DNA from: Bacteroidaceae bacterium
GTDB taxonomy: Bacteria > Bacteroidota > Bacteroidia > Bacteroidales > Bacteroidaceae
DNA length: 46,275 nt
NCBI GenBank assembly: GCA_024398515.1
Contig: JAKSIZ010000015.1
Coordinates: forward strand, 1-46,275
Direction: 5' to 3'
Shown here: in pieces, positions 1 through 8,087 of the stretch
How the letters are laid out: the number at the start of each line of letters is the position of its first letter
Position numbering within the stretch: position 1 is the stretch's first letter
The notes under the pieces: model-generated
Seen by the model: only the letters and a program-made list of their open reading frames with translations
Databases searched by the model: none
What the model was told of the DNA's origin: nothing
Made by a program: the position numbers and the translations under genes

Positions 1-26
1 ATTTTTTATGCGTTAGCATATTTTGT

Positions 27-152
27 TTTTCATTGTCTTCTTGCAGGTGTGGGCAGTTGTTTTGTCTGAGAACTTGTTCTCAAGGAAAACAGATGACCAC
101 AACTGCAAAGGATGCACGAAGTGCAGACTTGCAAAGAAGAAGACAATGAAAA
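27..152. other. Multi-stem structured element with 16-bp terminal inverted repeats
   Basis: A perfect 16-bp inverted repeat (27-42 with 137-152, TTTTCATTGTCTTCTT and its complement) encloses three further helices: GCAGTTGT 53-60 with 99-106, TGAGAA 67-72 with 77-82, and TGCAC 113-117 with GTGCA 121-125. The nesting gives a closing stem with two arms, as in a structured RNA, a MITE-like element or the end of a mobile element. There is no open frame of note. I do not recognise a known RNA family. Confidence 0.5.
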
Positions 153-200
153 GATTTTTATCTATTATATGATTACGCAGGATTATCGGATGTGCCGAAT

Positions 201-286
201 GCTTTTGCTCTTACAGAGCGTATGGTTGCGTCGATATACCCAGGGCGTTGCCCTGGGCTGATGGGTGTAAGCCTTTCAGGCTATAA
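201..286 (+). repeat. REP-like intergenic repeat, copy a
   Basis: It contains GCTTTTGCTCTTACAGAGCG, then the hairpin CCCAGGGCGTTGCCCTGGG, then GGTGTAAGCCTTTCAGGCTA. The same blocks recur at 412-460 (partial) and as an inverted pair at 41188-41382, so this is a dispersed palindromic repeat and not gene-specific sequence. Confidence 0.75.
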
Positions 287-411
287 ATTGAAATAAAACC
301 CTTCATCCCCCCTTGGGGGGAATGAGGGGGGCTGCTCTTTGACTGTCGTCTTCCTCTTTCGCACCTCGGTATAGATTGAGCAAGCTCAACTCTACTCTCG
401 GTTTGTCATCG
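287..411. other. Non-coding spacer with two small hairpins
   Basis: No gene is visible. A CCCCCC-TT-GGGGGG hairpin lies at about 305-318, and TTGAGC-AA-GCTCAA near 376-389. They sit between two REP-like copies and may be further degenerate repeat material. Confidence 0.4.
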
Positions 412-460
412 GTTGCCCTGGGCTGATAGGTGTAAGCCTTTCAGACTATTGCTTAGCGAA
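412..460 (+). repeat. REP-like intergenic repeat, copy b (partial)
   Basis: Holds GTTGCCCTGGGCTGATAGG followed by TGTAAGCCTTTCAG, matching the right half of the copy at 201-286. The left half with the GCTTTTGCTC block is missing. Confidence 0.65.
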
Positions 461-706
461 TAACAATAATTGCTTTTATCATAGCCTGAGTTCCAACACT
501 GTGCTGATATATATCAACAAATATAAAGAGAGTAGAAATAAATTGCCGGAAAGTGAAACTTTCGTGTGTAAAAAAGTTGATACTTTGTATGCGCGTACAC
601 GCACGCGCGTTTTATTAATAAGGTGTAGGTTGAGGCTTTTGCTTGCAAAGAAATATGAACTTATAAACTAAATATCGTGTTGAAATGCTAAATTTGTTAA
701 AAAAAC

Positions 707-737
707 CTTGATTACAGAATAAGTTTTATTAACTTTG
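707..737 (+). promoter_or_regulatory. Promoter of the inositol-phosphate synthase operon
   Basis: CTTG at 707-710, a 19-nt spacer, then TAACTTTG at 730-737 matches the Bacteroidetes -33/-7 consensus (TTTG, TAnnTTTG). Transcription would start near 742, leaving a leader of about 45 nt before the ATG at 789. Confidence 0.7.
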
Positions 738-788
738 TCGGAAATTGAACAAACTGAAAAATATAATTGTAAAAAAACAAGGAGAATC

Positions 789-2096
789 ATGAATAATGCA
801 AATGTAAAGCCAGCTGATGGAAAGCTTGGTATTATGGTTGTTGGTTTAGGCGCAGTGACGTCAACATTTATGACAGGTGTGCTCATGGCACGCAAGGGCT
901 TGGCAAAGCCAGTGGGCTCAATGACGCAGTACGATAAGATCCGCGTAGGAAAAGGTGAGGACAAGAAATATCTTCATTACAATGAAATCGTGCCGATTGC
1001 TGATTTGAACGACATTGTTTTCGGTGCGTGGGATGTTTATCCTGCTGATGCATACCGCTCGGCAATGTATGCCGAAGTGCTGAAACCTGCAGATATAGAA
1101 CCTGTGAAGGACGAACTGGAGAAGATTGTCCCTATGAAGGCTGCTTTCGACAAGAACTTTGCGAAGCGACTCGATGGCGACAATGTAATGGTAGGAAAGA
1201 CACGTTGGGAGATGGTAGAACAGTTGCGTGAGGACATCCGCACGTTTAAGGAGAAGAACAACTGCGCACGTATCGTTGTGGCATGGGCAGCATCGACAGA
1301 GATTTATGTGCCAGTGTTTGAACCTGTGCATGGATCGCTTGCTGCGCTTGAAAAGGCAATGAAAGACGATGATAAGGAGCACGTTGCTCCTTCGATGTGC
1401 TATGCATACGCAGCATTGATGGAAGGTGCGCCATTCATTATGGGTGCTCCTAACACAACAGTCGATATCCCTGCAATGTGGGAACTGGCAGAAAAGACAA
1501 AGATGCCTATTTGTGGCAAGGACTTCAAGACTGGTCAGACATTGGTTAAGTCAGGCTTTGCACCAATTCTCAGCACTCGTTGCCTTGGACTTGACGGTTG
1601 GTTCTCGACAAATATACTTGGCAACCGTGATGGACTTGTGCTTGATGTGCCTGAAAACTTCCGCACGAAGGAGGTAAGCAAACTCTCTACACTTGAGACA
1701 ATACTCAAGGAAGAAGAGCAACCAGACCTCTACACCGATTATTATCATAAGGTAAGAATAAATTATTATCCGCCTCGTAACGACAATAAGGAAAGTTGGG
1801 ACAACATAGATATCTTCGGTTGGATGAACTATCCTATGCAGATAAAAATCAACTTCCTTTGCCGCGACTCAATACTTGCTGCACCAGTATTGCTCGACCT
1901 CTGCTTGTTGTCTGACCTTGCAGCACGTGCAGGAAAGTTTGGCATACAGCGATTCCTGAGTTTCTTCCTCAAGAGTCCTATGCACGATTATACGCAGGGA
2001 GAAGAGGCTGTGAACCATCTGTACCGTCAGCACACAATGTTGAAGAACGCATTGCGTGAGATGGGTGGATACGAAGCAGACGAAGAAATTGACTAA
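789..2096 (+). CDS. ino1: myo-inositol-1-phosphate synthase (inositol-3-phosphate synthase)
   Basis: NAD-dependent enzyme converting glucose 6-phosphate to inositol 3-phosphate, the first step of inositol-lipid synthesis; cytosolic. 435 residues. An N-terminal Rossmann motif (GLGAVTSTFMTG, about residues 19-30) and the family signatures GKDFKTGQT and NILGNRDG in the C-terminal half are visible, as is the NNKESWDNID-type segment near the end. I chose ATG 789 because AAGGAG (779-784) lies directly upstream; the in-frame TTG at 735 falls inside the promoter -7 box. First gene of an apparent operon whose next gene begins inside its 3' end. No CDP-alcohol phosphatidyltransferase or inositol phosphatase lies within the window, so the downstream lipid steps must be encoded elsewhere if present. 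Confidence 0.93.
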   Translation: MNNANVKPADGKLGIMVVGLGAVTSTFMTGVLMARKGLAKPVGSMTQYDKIRVGKGEDKKYLHYNEIVPIADLNDIVFGAWDVYPADAYRSAMYAEVLKPADIEPVKDELEKIVPMKAAFDKNFAKRLDGDNVMVGKTRWEMVEQLREDIRTFKEKNNCARIVVAWAASTEIYVPVFEPVHGSLAALEKAMKDDDKEHVAPSMCYAYAALMEGAPFIMGAPNTTVDIPAMWELAEKTKMPICGKDFKTGQTLVKSGFAPILSTRCLGLDGWFSTNILGNRDGLVLDVPENFRTKEVSKLSTLETILKEEEQPDLYTDYYHKVRINYYPPRNDNKESWDNIDIFGWMNYPMQIKINFLCRDSILAAPVLLDLCLLSDLAARAGKFGIQRFLSFFLKSPMHDYTQGEEAVNHLYRQHTMLKNALREMGGYEADEEID

Positions 2097-4647
2097 AAGA
2101 TTCTTCATACTCACATTGGCAATTTGGGCGTTGGCATTGTCTGTCAGCGCCCAATTGGCGGGTTATGTCATCGACCGTCAGTCGGGCGATAGCATACCTT
2201 TTGCCAGTGTGTCATATAAAGGACATAAGGTTGGAGTGTCTGCCGACTCAAAGGGACAGTACAAGATTTCGCGTCATAATGGTTGGAAACTAACGTTCAG
2301 TGCTATAGGTTACAAGAACGAGGTGGTGAACGTCAGCGAAAAAGTCGGCAATTTCCTTGTTGTAAAGCTTCGTCCTGACTCGAAGATGCTGAAAGAAGTG
2401 GTGGTTGACTCCAAACGTAAATCAAAATATCGCCGTAAGGAAAACCCTGCAGTCGCATTGATGAGGAAGGTGATAGAGCGCAAGAAACTCACCGACCTGA
2501 AGACAAACGACTACTATCAGTATAATAAATATCAGAAGTTGACGCTTGCCCTCAACGACTTCTCACCTGAGAAACTGGAGTCGGAAAAGATGAAAAAGCG
2601 TCAATGGCTGCTTGACCAGATTGAAGTTTGCAAGTACAATAACAAACTTATATTGCCAATTTCGGTTGAGGAAGACGTGAAGCAGCAGATATACCGCAAG
2701 AGTCCCCAGAGCGAAAAGACGATAGTCATAGGTCACAAAACGACGGGTGTGAATGAATTTCTGCAGACAGGCGACATAATGAATGTGGCGATGAACGACA
2801 TTTTCACCAATGTCAACATTTACGAGAACGAGATACGTCTGCTGCAACATCCGTTTACGAGTCCGATTGCCGACAAGGCCATTTGGTTCTATCGCTATTA
2901 CATTACCGATACCACGTATGTTGATGGCGAGAAATGTATTCAACTCGACTTCACACCAAACAACCAGCAAGACTTTGGTTTCCGCGGAACTATCTACATC
3001 CTTGCCGACTCTACATATAGGGTGAAGCGTTGCGAGATGACAATACCAAAGACGAGCGAGGTGAACTTTGTGGAGAACATGCGATGCATACAGGAATTTT
3101 CAAGCGTAGGCGGCAATGGCTGGGTGCTGACAACAGACGATATGTTTGTAGAGTTGATGCTTCTCGACTTCTTGCAGAAGTTCATAGTCATACGCAATAC
3201 ACGAAATACCGACTTTGCCTTCGCCCCACTGCCAGATGAAATGTTCCGAGGAAAGAGTAAGGAAATAATAAATCCTGATTCCGAGATGCAGGACGAAAAC
3301 TTCTGGACAGAGAACAGAAAGGTAGAACTTACAAAGAGCGAAAGTTCGATGAAGACGTTCATCAATCGCATTGAGAACCTCAAGGGTTTCAACTATATCC
3401 TGTTTGGATTGAAACTTTTGTTTGAGAACTTTGTAGAAACAGGCAGCAAGAACACCCCGAGCAAGGTTGATATTGGACCGATAAACACGACTATCTCGCA
3501 GAACTTCTACGATGGAATGCGTTTCCGTGCAAGTGCGCAGACCACGGCAAATCTGAACAAACATTGGTTCCTGAAGGGATATTATGCTCATGGAACAAAG
3601 ACGAACAACAATTATTATGATGCAGAGTTGACGTATTCGTTCAATGAAAAGAAATATCTTCCGCGTGAGTTCCCTAAGCGGACACTGACGTTTATTGCTT
3701 CGCGTGACGTTGCCATGCCGTCGGATAAGTTCTTCGACACCGATAAAGACAACGTGTTTATCTCGTTTAAGATGCACAAGATAGACAAGATGTTCCTCTA
3801 CACGAAGCAGAACCTTGATTTTGTCTATGAGTACGATTGGGGTATGAAACTCTTTGCCAATATGAAAGCAGAGCGAATGGAACCAGTCGGCGATGTGATG
3901 AAGTTCGAGACTCTTGACGGAAACATTATGCGTAACTTGCAGTCAACAGAACTCACAATGGGTTTCCGCTACGCTCCAGGCGAGACGTTCCTCAACTCGA
4001 AACAACGTCGTAGGGCTATCACTTACAATGCGCCGATTGTTCGCCTTCAGCATACCTTTGGCATAAAGAACGCATTCGGAGGCAATTACAACTACAACCT
4101 GACCGAAATAGAACTATACAAACGCACGTGGTTACCGCATAGTTGGGGAAAGATCGACGCACGTTTGCGCGGTGGTGTGCAGTGGAACAAGGTGCCGTTT
4201 GCCTATCTCATTATGCCTGTGACAAACCTTTCGTTTATTATTCAGCCGCAGACATTCGACATGATAAACAACATGGAATTCCTTAACGACCGCTATGCGT
4301 CGCTTGACCTCACCTGGGACTTCAACGGAAAAATCTTCAATAGAATACCTTTGTTGAAGAAGTTGAAATGGCGTGAAATGGTAAAGTTCCGCTCACTTTG
4401 GGGTACACTGTCAGACAAAAACAATCCTGACTACTATACTTCAAAGGGAATAATCGACGATACTGTGCTGAAATTCCCTGAAGGATGCTACAAGATGGAT
4501 GGCAAACGACCTTATACAGAAATGTGTTTTGGTATATACAATATATTTAAGATGGTGCAAGTGGAGTACATTCGTCGTTTGAACTACAACGACTTGCCGA
4601 CTGCCACGAAGCATTGTGTGAAGTTTGTCATTAAGCCACAATTTTAG
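2056..4647 (+). CDS. DUF5686 family outer-membrane protein with carboxypeptidase-like regulatory domain
   Basis: 863 residues from GTG 2056. A signal peptide (hydrophobic FFILTLAIWALALSVSA, about 16-32) is followed by a carboxypeptidase-regulatory-like beta-sandwich (about 34-110, GYVIDRQSGDSIPFASVSYKG). A long DUF5686 region then ends in aromatic-rich strands and a terminal Phe, typical of outer-membrane barrels. The function of the family is unknown. The start is uncertain: GTG 2056 (41-bp overlap with ino1), GTG 2065 and TTG 2086 are in frame, and TTG 2086 would give the tightest signal peptide. The overlap with ino1 implies translational coupling. The neighbouring inositol synthase may only share expression; a role in handling inositol lipids is speculation. 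Confidence 0.85.
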   Translation: MRWVDTKQTKKLTKRFFILTLAIWALALSVSAQLAGYVIDRQSGDSIPFASVSYKGHKVGVSADSKGQYKISRHNGWKLTFSAIGYKNEVVNVSEKVGNFLVVKLRPDSKMLKEVVVDSKRKSKYRRKENPAVALMRKVIERKKLTDLKTNDYYQYNKYQKLTLALNDFSPEKLESEKMKKRQWLLDQIEVCKYNNKLILPISVEEDVKQQIYRKSPQSEKTIVIGHKTTGVNEFLQTGDIMNVAMNDIFTNVNIYENEIRLLQHPFTSPIADKAIWFYRYYITDTTYVDGEKCIQLDFTPNNQQDFGFRGTIYILADSTYRVKRCEMTIPKTSEVNFVENMRCIQEFSSVGGNGWVLTTDDMFVELMLLDFLQKFIVIRNTRNTDFAFAPLPDEMFRGKSKEIINPDSEMQDENFWTENRKVELTKSESSMKTFINRIENLKGFNYILFGLKLLFENFVETGSKNTPSKVDIGPINTTISQNFYDGMRFRASAQTTANLNKHWFLKGYYAHGTKTNNNYYDAELTYSFNEKKYLPREFPKRTLTFIASRDVAMPSDKFFDTDKDNVFISFKMHKIDKMFLYTKQNLDFVYEYDWGMKLFANMKAERMEPVGDVMKFETLDGNIMRNLQSTELTMGFRYAPGETFLNSKQRRRAITYNAPIVRLQHTFGIKNAFGGNYNYNLTEIELYKRTWLPHSWGKIDARLRGGVQWNKVPFAYLIMPVTNLSFIIQPQTFDMINNMEFLNDRYASLDLTWDFNGKIFNRIPLLKKLKWREMVKFRSLWGTLSDKNNPDYYTSKGIIDDTVLKFPEGCYKMDGKRPYTEMCFGIYNIFKMVQVEYIRRLNYNDLPTATKHCVKFVIKPQF

Positions 4648-4688
4648 ATGCAGATACATCTGGATATTAGACAATCAACCAAAGTATT

Positions 4689-5102
4689 ATGACTGTAAAA
4701 GAATTTTTCCAGCAAGACAGATTTGCCACACTCAACGACATGGAACTCGTAGAGTGGGGTAGTGGTTATGCAAAGACGCGCCTGACAGTTGCTCCGAAGC
4801 ACTGCAACGCTGTTGGCTTCTGCCAAGGTGGTGCCATCTTCACGCTTGCAGACCTTGCATTTGCTGTTGCCGTAAACTCTCACGGCACAGTGACAGTAGC
4901 CACAAATTCAACTATAACCTTCATTCGTTCTGCCAAGCTTGGAGCAACAATCTTTGCTGAGGCGCATGAAATAGTGAACCATCATAGACTTCCATACGCT
5001 GAAATCCGAGTTACCGATGATGAAGAAAACCTTCTTGCTGTCATCACAACAACTGGTTATCGCAAGGAAGGACAGACAATGGAATTTAATGACCTAAAAT
5101 AA
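4689..5102 (+). CDS. PaaI family hotdog thioesterase
   Basis: 137 residues, the usual length for single-domain hotdog acyl-CoA thioesterases. The core helix motif is present as [20 protein letters not shown] (residues 40-59), with Asp55 at the position of the catalytic acid. The usual HGG is QGG here (Gln46), a variant worth noting. The C-terminal beta strands ([25 protein letters not shown]) fit the fold. Likely cytosolic hydrolysis of an acyl- or arylacyl-CoA; the substrate cannot be read from sequence. It sits 41 bp after the DUF5686 gene and 1 bp before the fucosidase gene, so it is probably co-transcribed, although no functional link is obvious. The arylacetyl-CoA-producing operon nearby is on the other strand. 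Confidence 0.88.
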   Translation: MTVKEFFQQDRFATLNDMELVEWGSGYAKTRLTVAPKHCNAVGFCQGGAIFTLADLAFAVAVNSHGTVTVATNSTITFIRSAKLGATIFAEAHEIVNHHRLPYAEIRVTDDEENLLAVITTTGYRKEGQTMEFNDLK

Positions 5103-5103
5103 T

Positions 5104-7245
5104 ATGATTATGAGAAGATATTTGTTTTTTATTTCTGTTGCTATTTGCAACATTATTGCCACATTAAATGTCGAGGCACAGAGTGTGCTGTGGTATCAAT
5201 CTCCTGCACGTCATTGGCTCGAAGCATTGCCGGTGGGTAATGGCAGAATGGGTGCTATGATCTATGGTGGCTCGTCCGACGAGGTTATACAACTCAATGA
5301 AGGAACCTTCTGGAGCGGTGGTCCGCACGATAACGACAGTAAGACTTCGCTGCAACATCTTAACGAGGTGCGACAGTTAATCTTCGATGGCAAGGAAGAA
5401 CGGGCGGCTGGTGTGATAAACAAGGAGTTCATCGTGGGACCTCACGGCATGAAATACCTGAGCCTTGGCGAGTTGAAATACCATTCGCCATACGTTGCAG
5501 CTGATGCGAAAGACTATCGCAGGCAGCTCGACCTGAACACGGCAATTGCAACTACAACCTTCAAGTCGGGAGGGAAGAAGCATGTGCGCGAAGTGTTTGC
5601 ATCGTTGGCTGAGAAGGTTATTGTTGTTCATTACAATACTAATGAGGCTTTCCGCGATACGGTTTATACTGTGAAAGGCGTAGATCATGAGGGTATTGAA
5701 GGTAAACTCACGGCAGAGGTGAGGACAATTGTGCGCCATGAGGATGGTGGCACAACGGTTATCATTAGTGCTGCAACCAACTTCGTGAACTATCATGACG
5801 TGAGTGGCGATGCATCAAAGACGAATGAAAACTACCTTGATGCCGCATGTAAATACTCGTACAAGCAGTTGAAGCAGCGTCATATTGCTGCTTATAAAGA
5901 GCAGTACAACCGTGTAAGTCTTACGCTTGACGGTAAGAAAGACCAGACGCTACCTACCGACAAACGCCTTGCAACCTTTAAGGACACGCATGACCTCGGC
6001 ATGGTAGAACTGCTTTTTAACTATGGTCGTTATCTTCTTATCAGTAGTTCGCAGCCAGGAGGACAGCCAGCAAACCTTCAGGGAATATGGAATAACAAGG
6101 AAAATGCGCCTTGGGACAGCAAATACACAATCAATATCAACACTGAAATGAACTATTGGCCGGCAGAGGTTTGCGGTCTTACTGAGTCGGTTCAGCCATT
6201 GTTCTCGTTGATTAGCGACCTCAGCGAGACCGGTGCAACCACTGCACGACGCATGTATGGATGCCGAGGATGGATGGCACATCACAATACTGACCTCTGG
6301 CGTATTGCTGGTCCTGTTGATGGAGCACAGTGGGGAATGTTCCCTAATGGCGGTGCGTGGCTCTCAACTCACCTTTGGGAACACTATCGTTACACACTTG
6401 ACAAGGAATTCTTGCGTCAATACTATCCAATATTGAAAGGTGCTGCTGAGTTTTATATAGATTATATGGTGGCAGATCCACGCACGGGGTGTCTGTCGGT
6501 TGTGCCTTCTGTAAGTCCCGAACATGGACCTGTCGGCAAGCGTACGGCTGTGACTTCGGGCTGCACAATGGATACTCAGATAGCACGTGACGCATTGAAC
6601 AATGCACTCGATGCAGCAAAGGTGCTTGGCGTTGATGCTGATTTCTGCCGTCTGCTTGCACAGAAAATAGATTCGCTGCCTAAGATGAAGGTTGGCCAAT
6701 ACGGTCAGTTGCAGGAATGGCAACAGGATGGTGACGACCCGAAAGACGAGCATCGTCACATTTCACACCTTTATGGACTCTATCCTTCGCACCAGATAAC
6801 GCCCGATGCAACGCCTGAACTCTTCAATGCTGCTCGCACAACCCTCAATCAACGAGGCGACAATGCTACGGGTTGGAGCCTTGGATGGAAGATAAATTTC
6901 TGGGCAAGGATGCGCGACGGCAACCATGCTTTCAAGATTATATGCAATATGTTGCGTCTGCTTCCTGATGACAGTCAGATGCGACAGCATCCTGACGGAA
7001 GGACATATCCAAACATGTTCGATGCACATCCGCCTTTCCAAATCGATGGAAACTTTGGTGCATGTGCCGGAATAGCCGAAATGCTCTTGCAGTCAGACGA
7101 CGAGAATATCATTCCTCTGCCAGCACTTCCCGACGAATGGAAGAGCGGAAGCATAAAGGGCTTCCGTGCCCGTGGCGGAAAGGTTGTTGACTTGAAATGG
7201 AAAAACGGTAAACTGACTAAGATGAAGGTCACAGATGCAAGGTAA
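5104..7245 (+). CDS. GH95 alpha-L-fucosidase (shortened N-terminal domain)
   Basis: 713 residues with a signal peptide (about 1-25, [20 protein letters not shown]). The GH95 N-terminal motif [20 protein letters not shown] starts near 29. Catalytic residues known from the bifidobacterial GH95 enzyme have counterparts: Asn344 and Asn346 in [12 protein letters not shown], Glu473 in PSVSPEHGP (general acid) and Asp648 in FQIDGNFG. It should release L-fucose from host or dietary glycans in the periplasm or at the surface. Family members are usually about 780-820 residues. Here the N-terminal beta domain appears to lack roughly 60-90 residues between [14 protein letters not shown] (about 175) and the [12 protein letters not shown] strand (about 205), without a frameshift. 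ATG 5110 is an alternative start. Followed by a strong terminator. Confidence 0.9.
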   Translation: MIMRRYLFFISVAICNIIATLNVEAQSVLWYQSPARHWLEALPVGNGRMGAMIYGGSSDEVIQLNEGTFWSGGPHDNDSKTSLQHLNEVRQLIFDGKEERAAGVINKEFIVGPHGMKYLSLGELKYHSPYVAADAKDYRRQLDLNTAIATTTFKSGGKKHVREVFASLAEKVIVVHYNTNEAFRDTVYTVKGVDHEGIEGKLTAEVRTIVRHEDGGTTVIISAATNFVNYHDVSGDASKTNENYLDAACKYSYKQLKQRHIAAYKEQYNRVSLTLDGKKDQTLPTDKRLATFKDTHDLGMVELLFNYGRYLLISSSQPGGQPANLQGIWNNKENAPWDSKYTININTEMNYWPAEVCGLTESVQPLFSLISDLSETGATTARRMYGCRGWMAHHNTDLWRIAGPVDGAQWGMFPNGGAWLSTHLWEHYRYTLDKEFLRQYYPILKGAAEFYIDYMVADPRTGCLSVVPSVSPEHGPVGKRTAVTSGCTMDTQIARDALNNALDAAKVLGVDADFCRLLAQKIDSLPKMKVGQYGQLQEWQQDGDDPKDEHRHISHLYGLYPSHQITPDATPELFNAARTTLNQRGDNATGWSLGWKINFWARMRDGNHAFKIICNMLRLLPDDSQMRQHPDGRTYPNMFDAHPPFQIDGNFGACAGIAEMLLQSDDENIIPLPALPDEWKSGSIKGFRARGGKVVDLKWKNGKLTKMKVTDAR

Positions 7246-7261
7246 GCATCGCCAATAAAGT

Positions 7262-7299
7262 AATCCCCTCTTTTCGAAAGAAGAGAGGGGATTTTTTTT
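7262..7299 (+). terminator. Intrinsic terminator after the fucosidase gene
   Basis: AATCCCCTCT (7262-7271) pairs with AGAGGGGATT (7284-7293) and is followed by a T run to 7299. It ends the inositol synthase to fucosidase operon. Confidence 0.9.
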
Positions 7300-7400
7300 G
7301 CTCAAAAATGAAGATGCTATGGTGCATTCTCATCGCTCGACGCTTGGCGATTCTTAACACGTGCGGTGGGGATGGTTTACGCGAACGCTGAAGTCGCCAG

Positions 7401-7463
7401 AATACTGTAGCAGTTTTCACCTTAAAACTGTAGCAGTTTTCGATCGAAAACTGCTACAGTTTT
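7401..7463 (-). repeat. Three-unit palindrome array, copy 1 (inverted orientation)
   Basis: Units of the 17-mer AAAACTGTAGCAGTTTT type lie at 7401-7417 (one change), 7424-7440 and 7447-7463. Spacers are CACCTT and CGATCG. The last two units and CGATCG form a perfect 40-bp palindrome. It lies between convergent genes (fucosidase and ACT protein). T-rich sequence follows, so it could also end transcription. The rest of 7300-7573 holds no gene, only scattered GTTCGTGT-type motifs. Confidence 0.9.
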
Positions 7464-7573
7464 TTTTTGAGTTGAGCGCACGTGTTAGAAAAGTTGAACG
7501 TTCGTGTTCAGGACATCGAGCGTTCGTGTTTGAAAATTCGTGTACTCGGGTACTCGAATCTACGTATTTTCGC

Positions 7574-8002
7574 TTAGATAAGTTCAGCGAGAGTTTCGTT
7601 GTTCAGTGTGCTCATGTTGGCATTGAGTATTACCTTGCGTGTCTTCTCTTCATCGTCGGTGCGGAATAGGAGAATGCCTTTGCCACCGAGTAGGAATGAG
7701 TAGAGATAGGTGATGCCGATGCCTTCTTCGGCAAGTATCTGCAACACGTCTCTTGCTGCACCTGGGTAGTTTTCGAGTTTCAGTGCAAAGGCCTCGGAAA
7801 TGGTTACGCTTACAGATTCGTTGCGCATTACTTCGTATGCCTTTTTAGGGTCGTTGCAGATGATACGCCAGATGCCGTAATCTAATGTGTCGGCAATGGT
7901 GGTTGCTACAATCTGGATGTCTGCATCCTTCAAGAGTTGCAATACTTTCAGGAGTTTTCCTGACTTGTTTTCAATGAAAACAGATAGTTGGTTAATTGTC
8001 AT
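7574..8002 (-). CDS. Tandem ACT-domain protein
   Basis: 142 residues forming two ACT folds (about 1-70 and 71-142). The first begins QLSVFIENKSGKLLKVLQLL and the second has YPGAARDVLQILAEEGIGI. ACT pairs bind amino acids or related small molecules. Stand-alone tandem ACT proteins are often found beside phenylacetate-CoA ligase genes in Bacteroidetes, as here, suggesting a sensor or allosteric partner for aromatic amino-acid metabolism. It is the last gene of the seven-gene minus-strand operon, separated from the preceding paaK by 85 bp containing a long hairpin. There is no catalytic or DNA-binding domain, so its direct role is unknown. Confidence 0.88.
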   Translation of the reverse strand: MTINQLSVFIENKSGKLLKVLQLLKDADIQIVATTIADTLDYGIWRIICNDPKKAYEVMRNESVSVTISEAFALKLENYPGAARDVLQILAEEGIGITYLYSFLLGGKGILLFRTDDEEKTRKVILNANMSTLNNETLAELI

Positions 8003-8025
8003 AGTCTTTGGTTTTTGGGGGCCTT

Positions 8026-8074
8026 ACGGTTCGAGATTTCGAATTATTGAATTTTCGAAATCTCGAAAAACCGT
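8026..8074. promoter_or_regulatory. Long inverted repeat in the paaK-ACT intergenic gap
   Basis: ACGGTTCGAGATTTCGAA (8026-8043) pairs with 8054-8074, which is its complement apart from a three-A bulge. The arms are about 18 bp and the loop about 10 nt. No T run follows in the minus direction, so an intercistronic RNA hairpin that sets mRNA levels or stability is more likely than a terminator. Confidence 0.65.
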
Positions 8075-8087
8075 GCAACCTGATATG

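Noticed and set aside
735-788. N-terminal extension of the inositol-phosphate synthase
   Set aside because: The extra codons overlap the -7 promoter box, while ATG 789 has a Shine-Dalgarno sequence and gives the normal protein start.
7401-7463. CRISPR array, because of regularly spaced repeats
   Set aside because: Only three units, spacers of 6 bp, palindromic repeats and no cas genes anywhere in the window.
7361-7669. Plus-strand open frame across the palindrome array
   Set aside because: It runs through a repeat array and into the 3' end of the ACT gene on the other strand; no start signal and no family resemblance.
8026-8074. tRNA-like GGTTCGA sequence
   Set aside because: The GGTTCGA is part of a simple inverted repeat; no acceptor, D or anticodon arms are present. 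No tRNA or rRNA was seen in the window.
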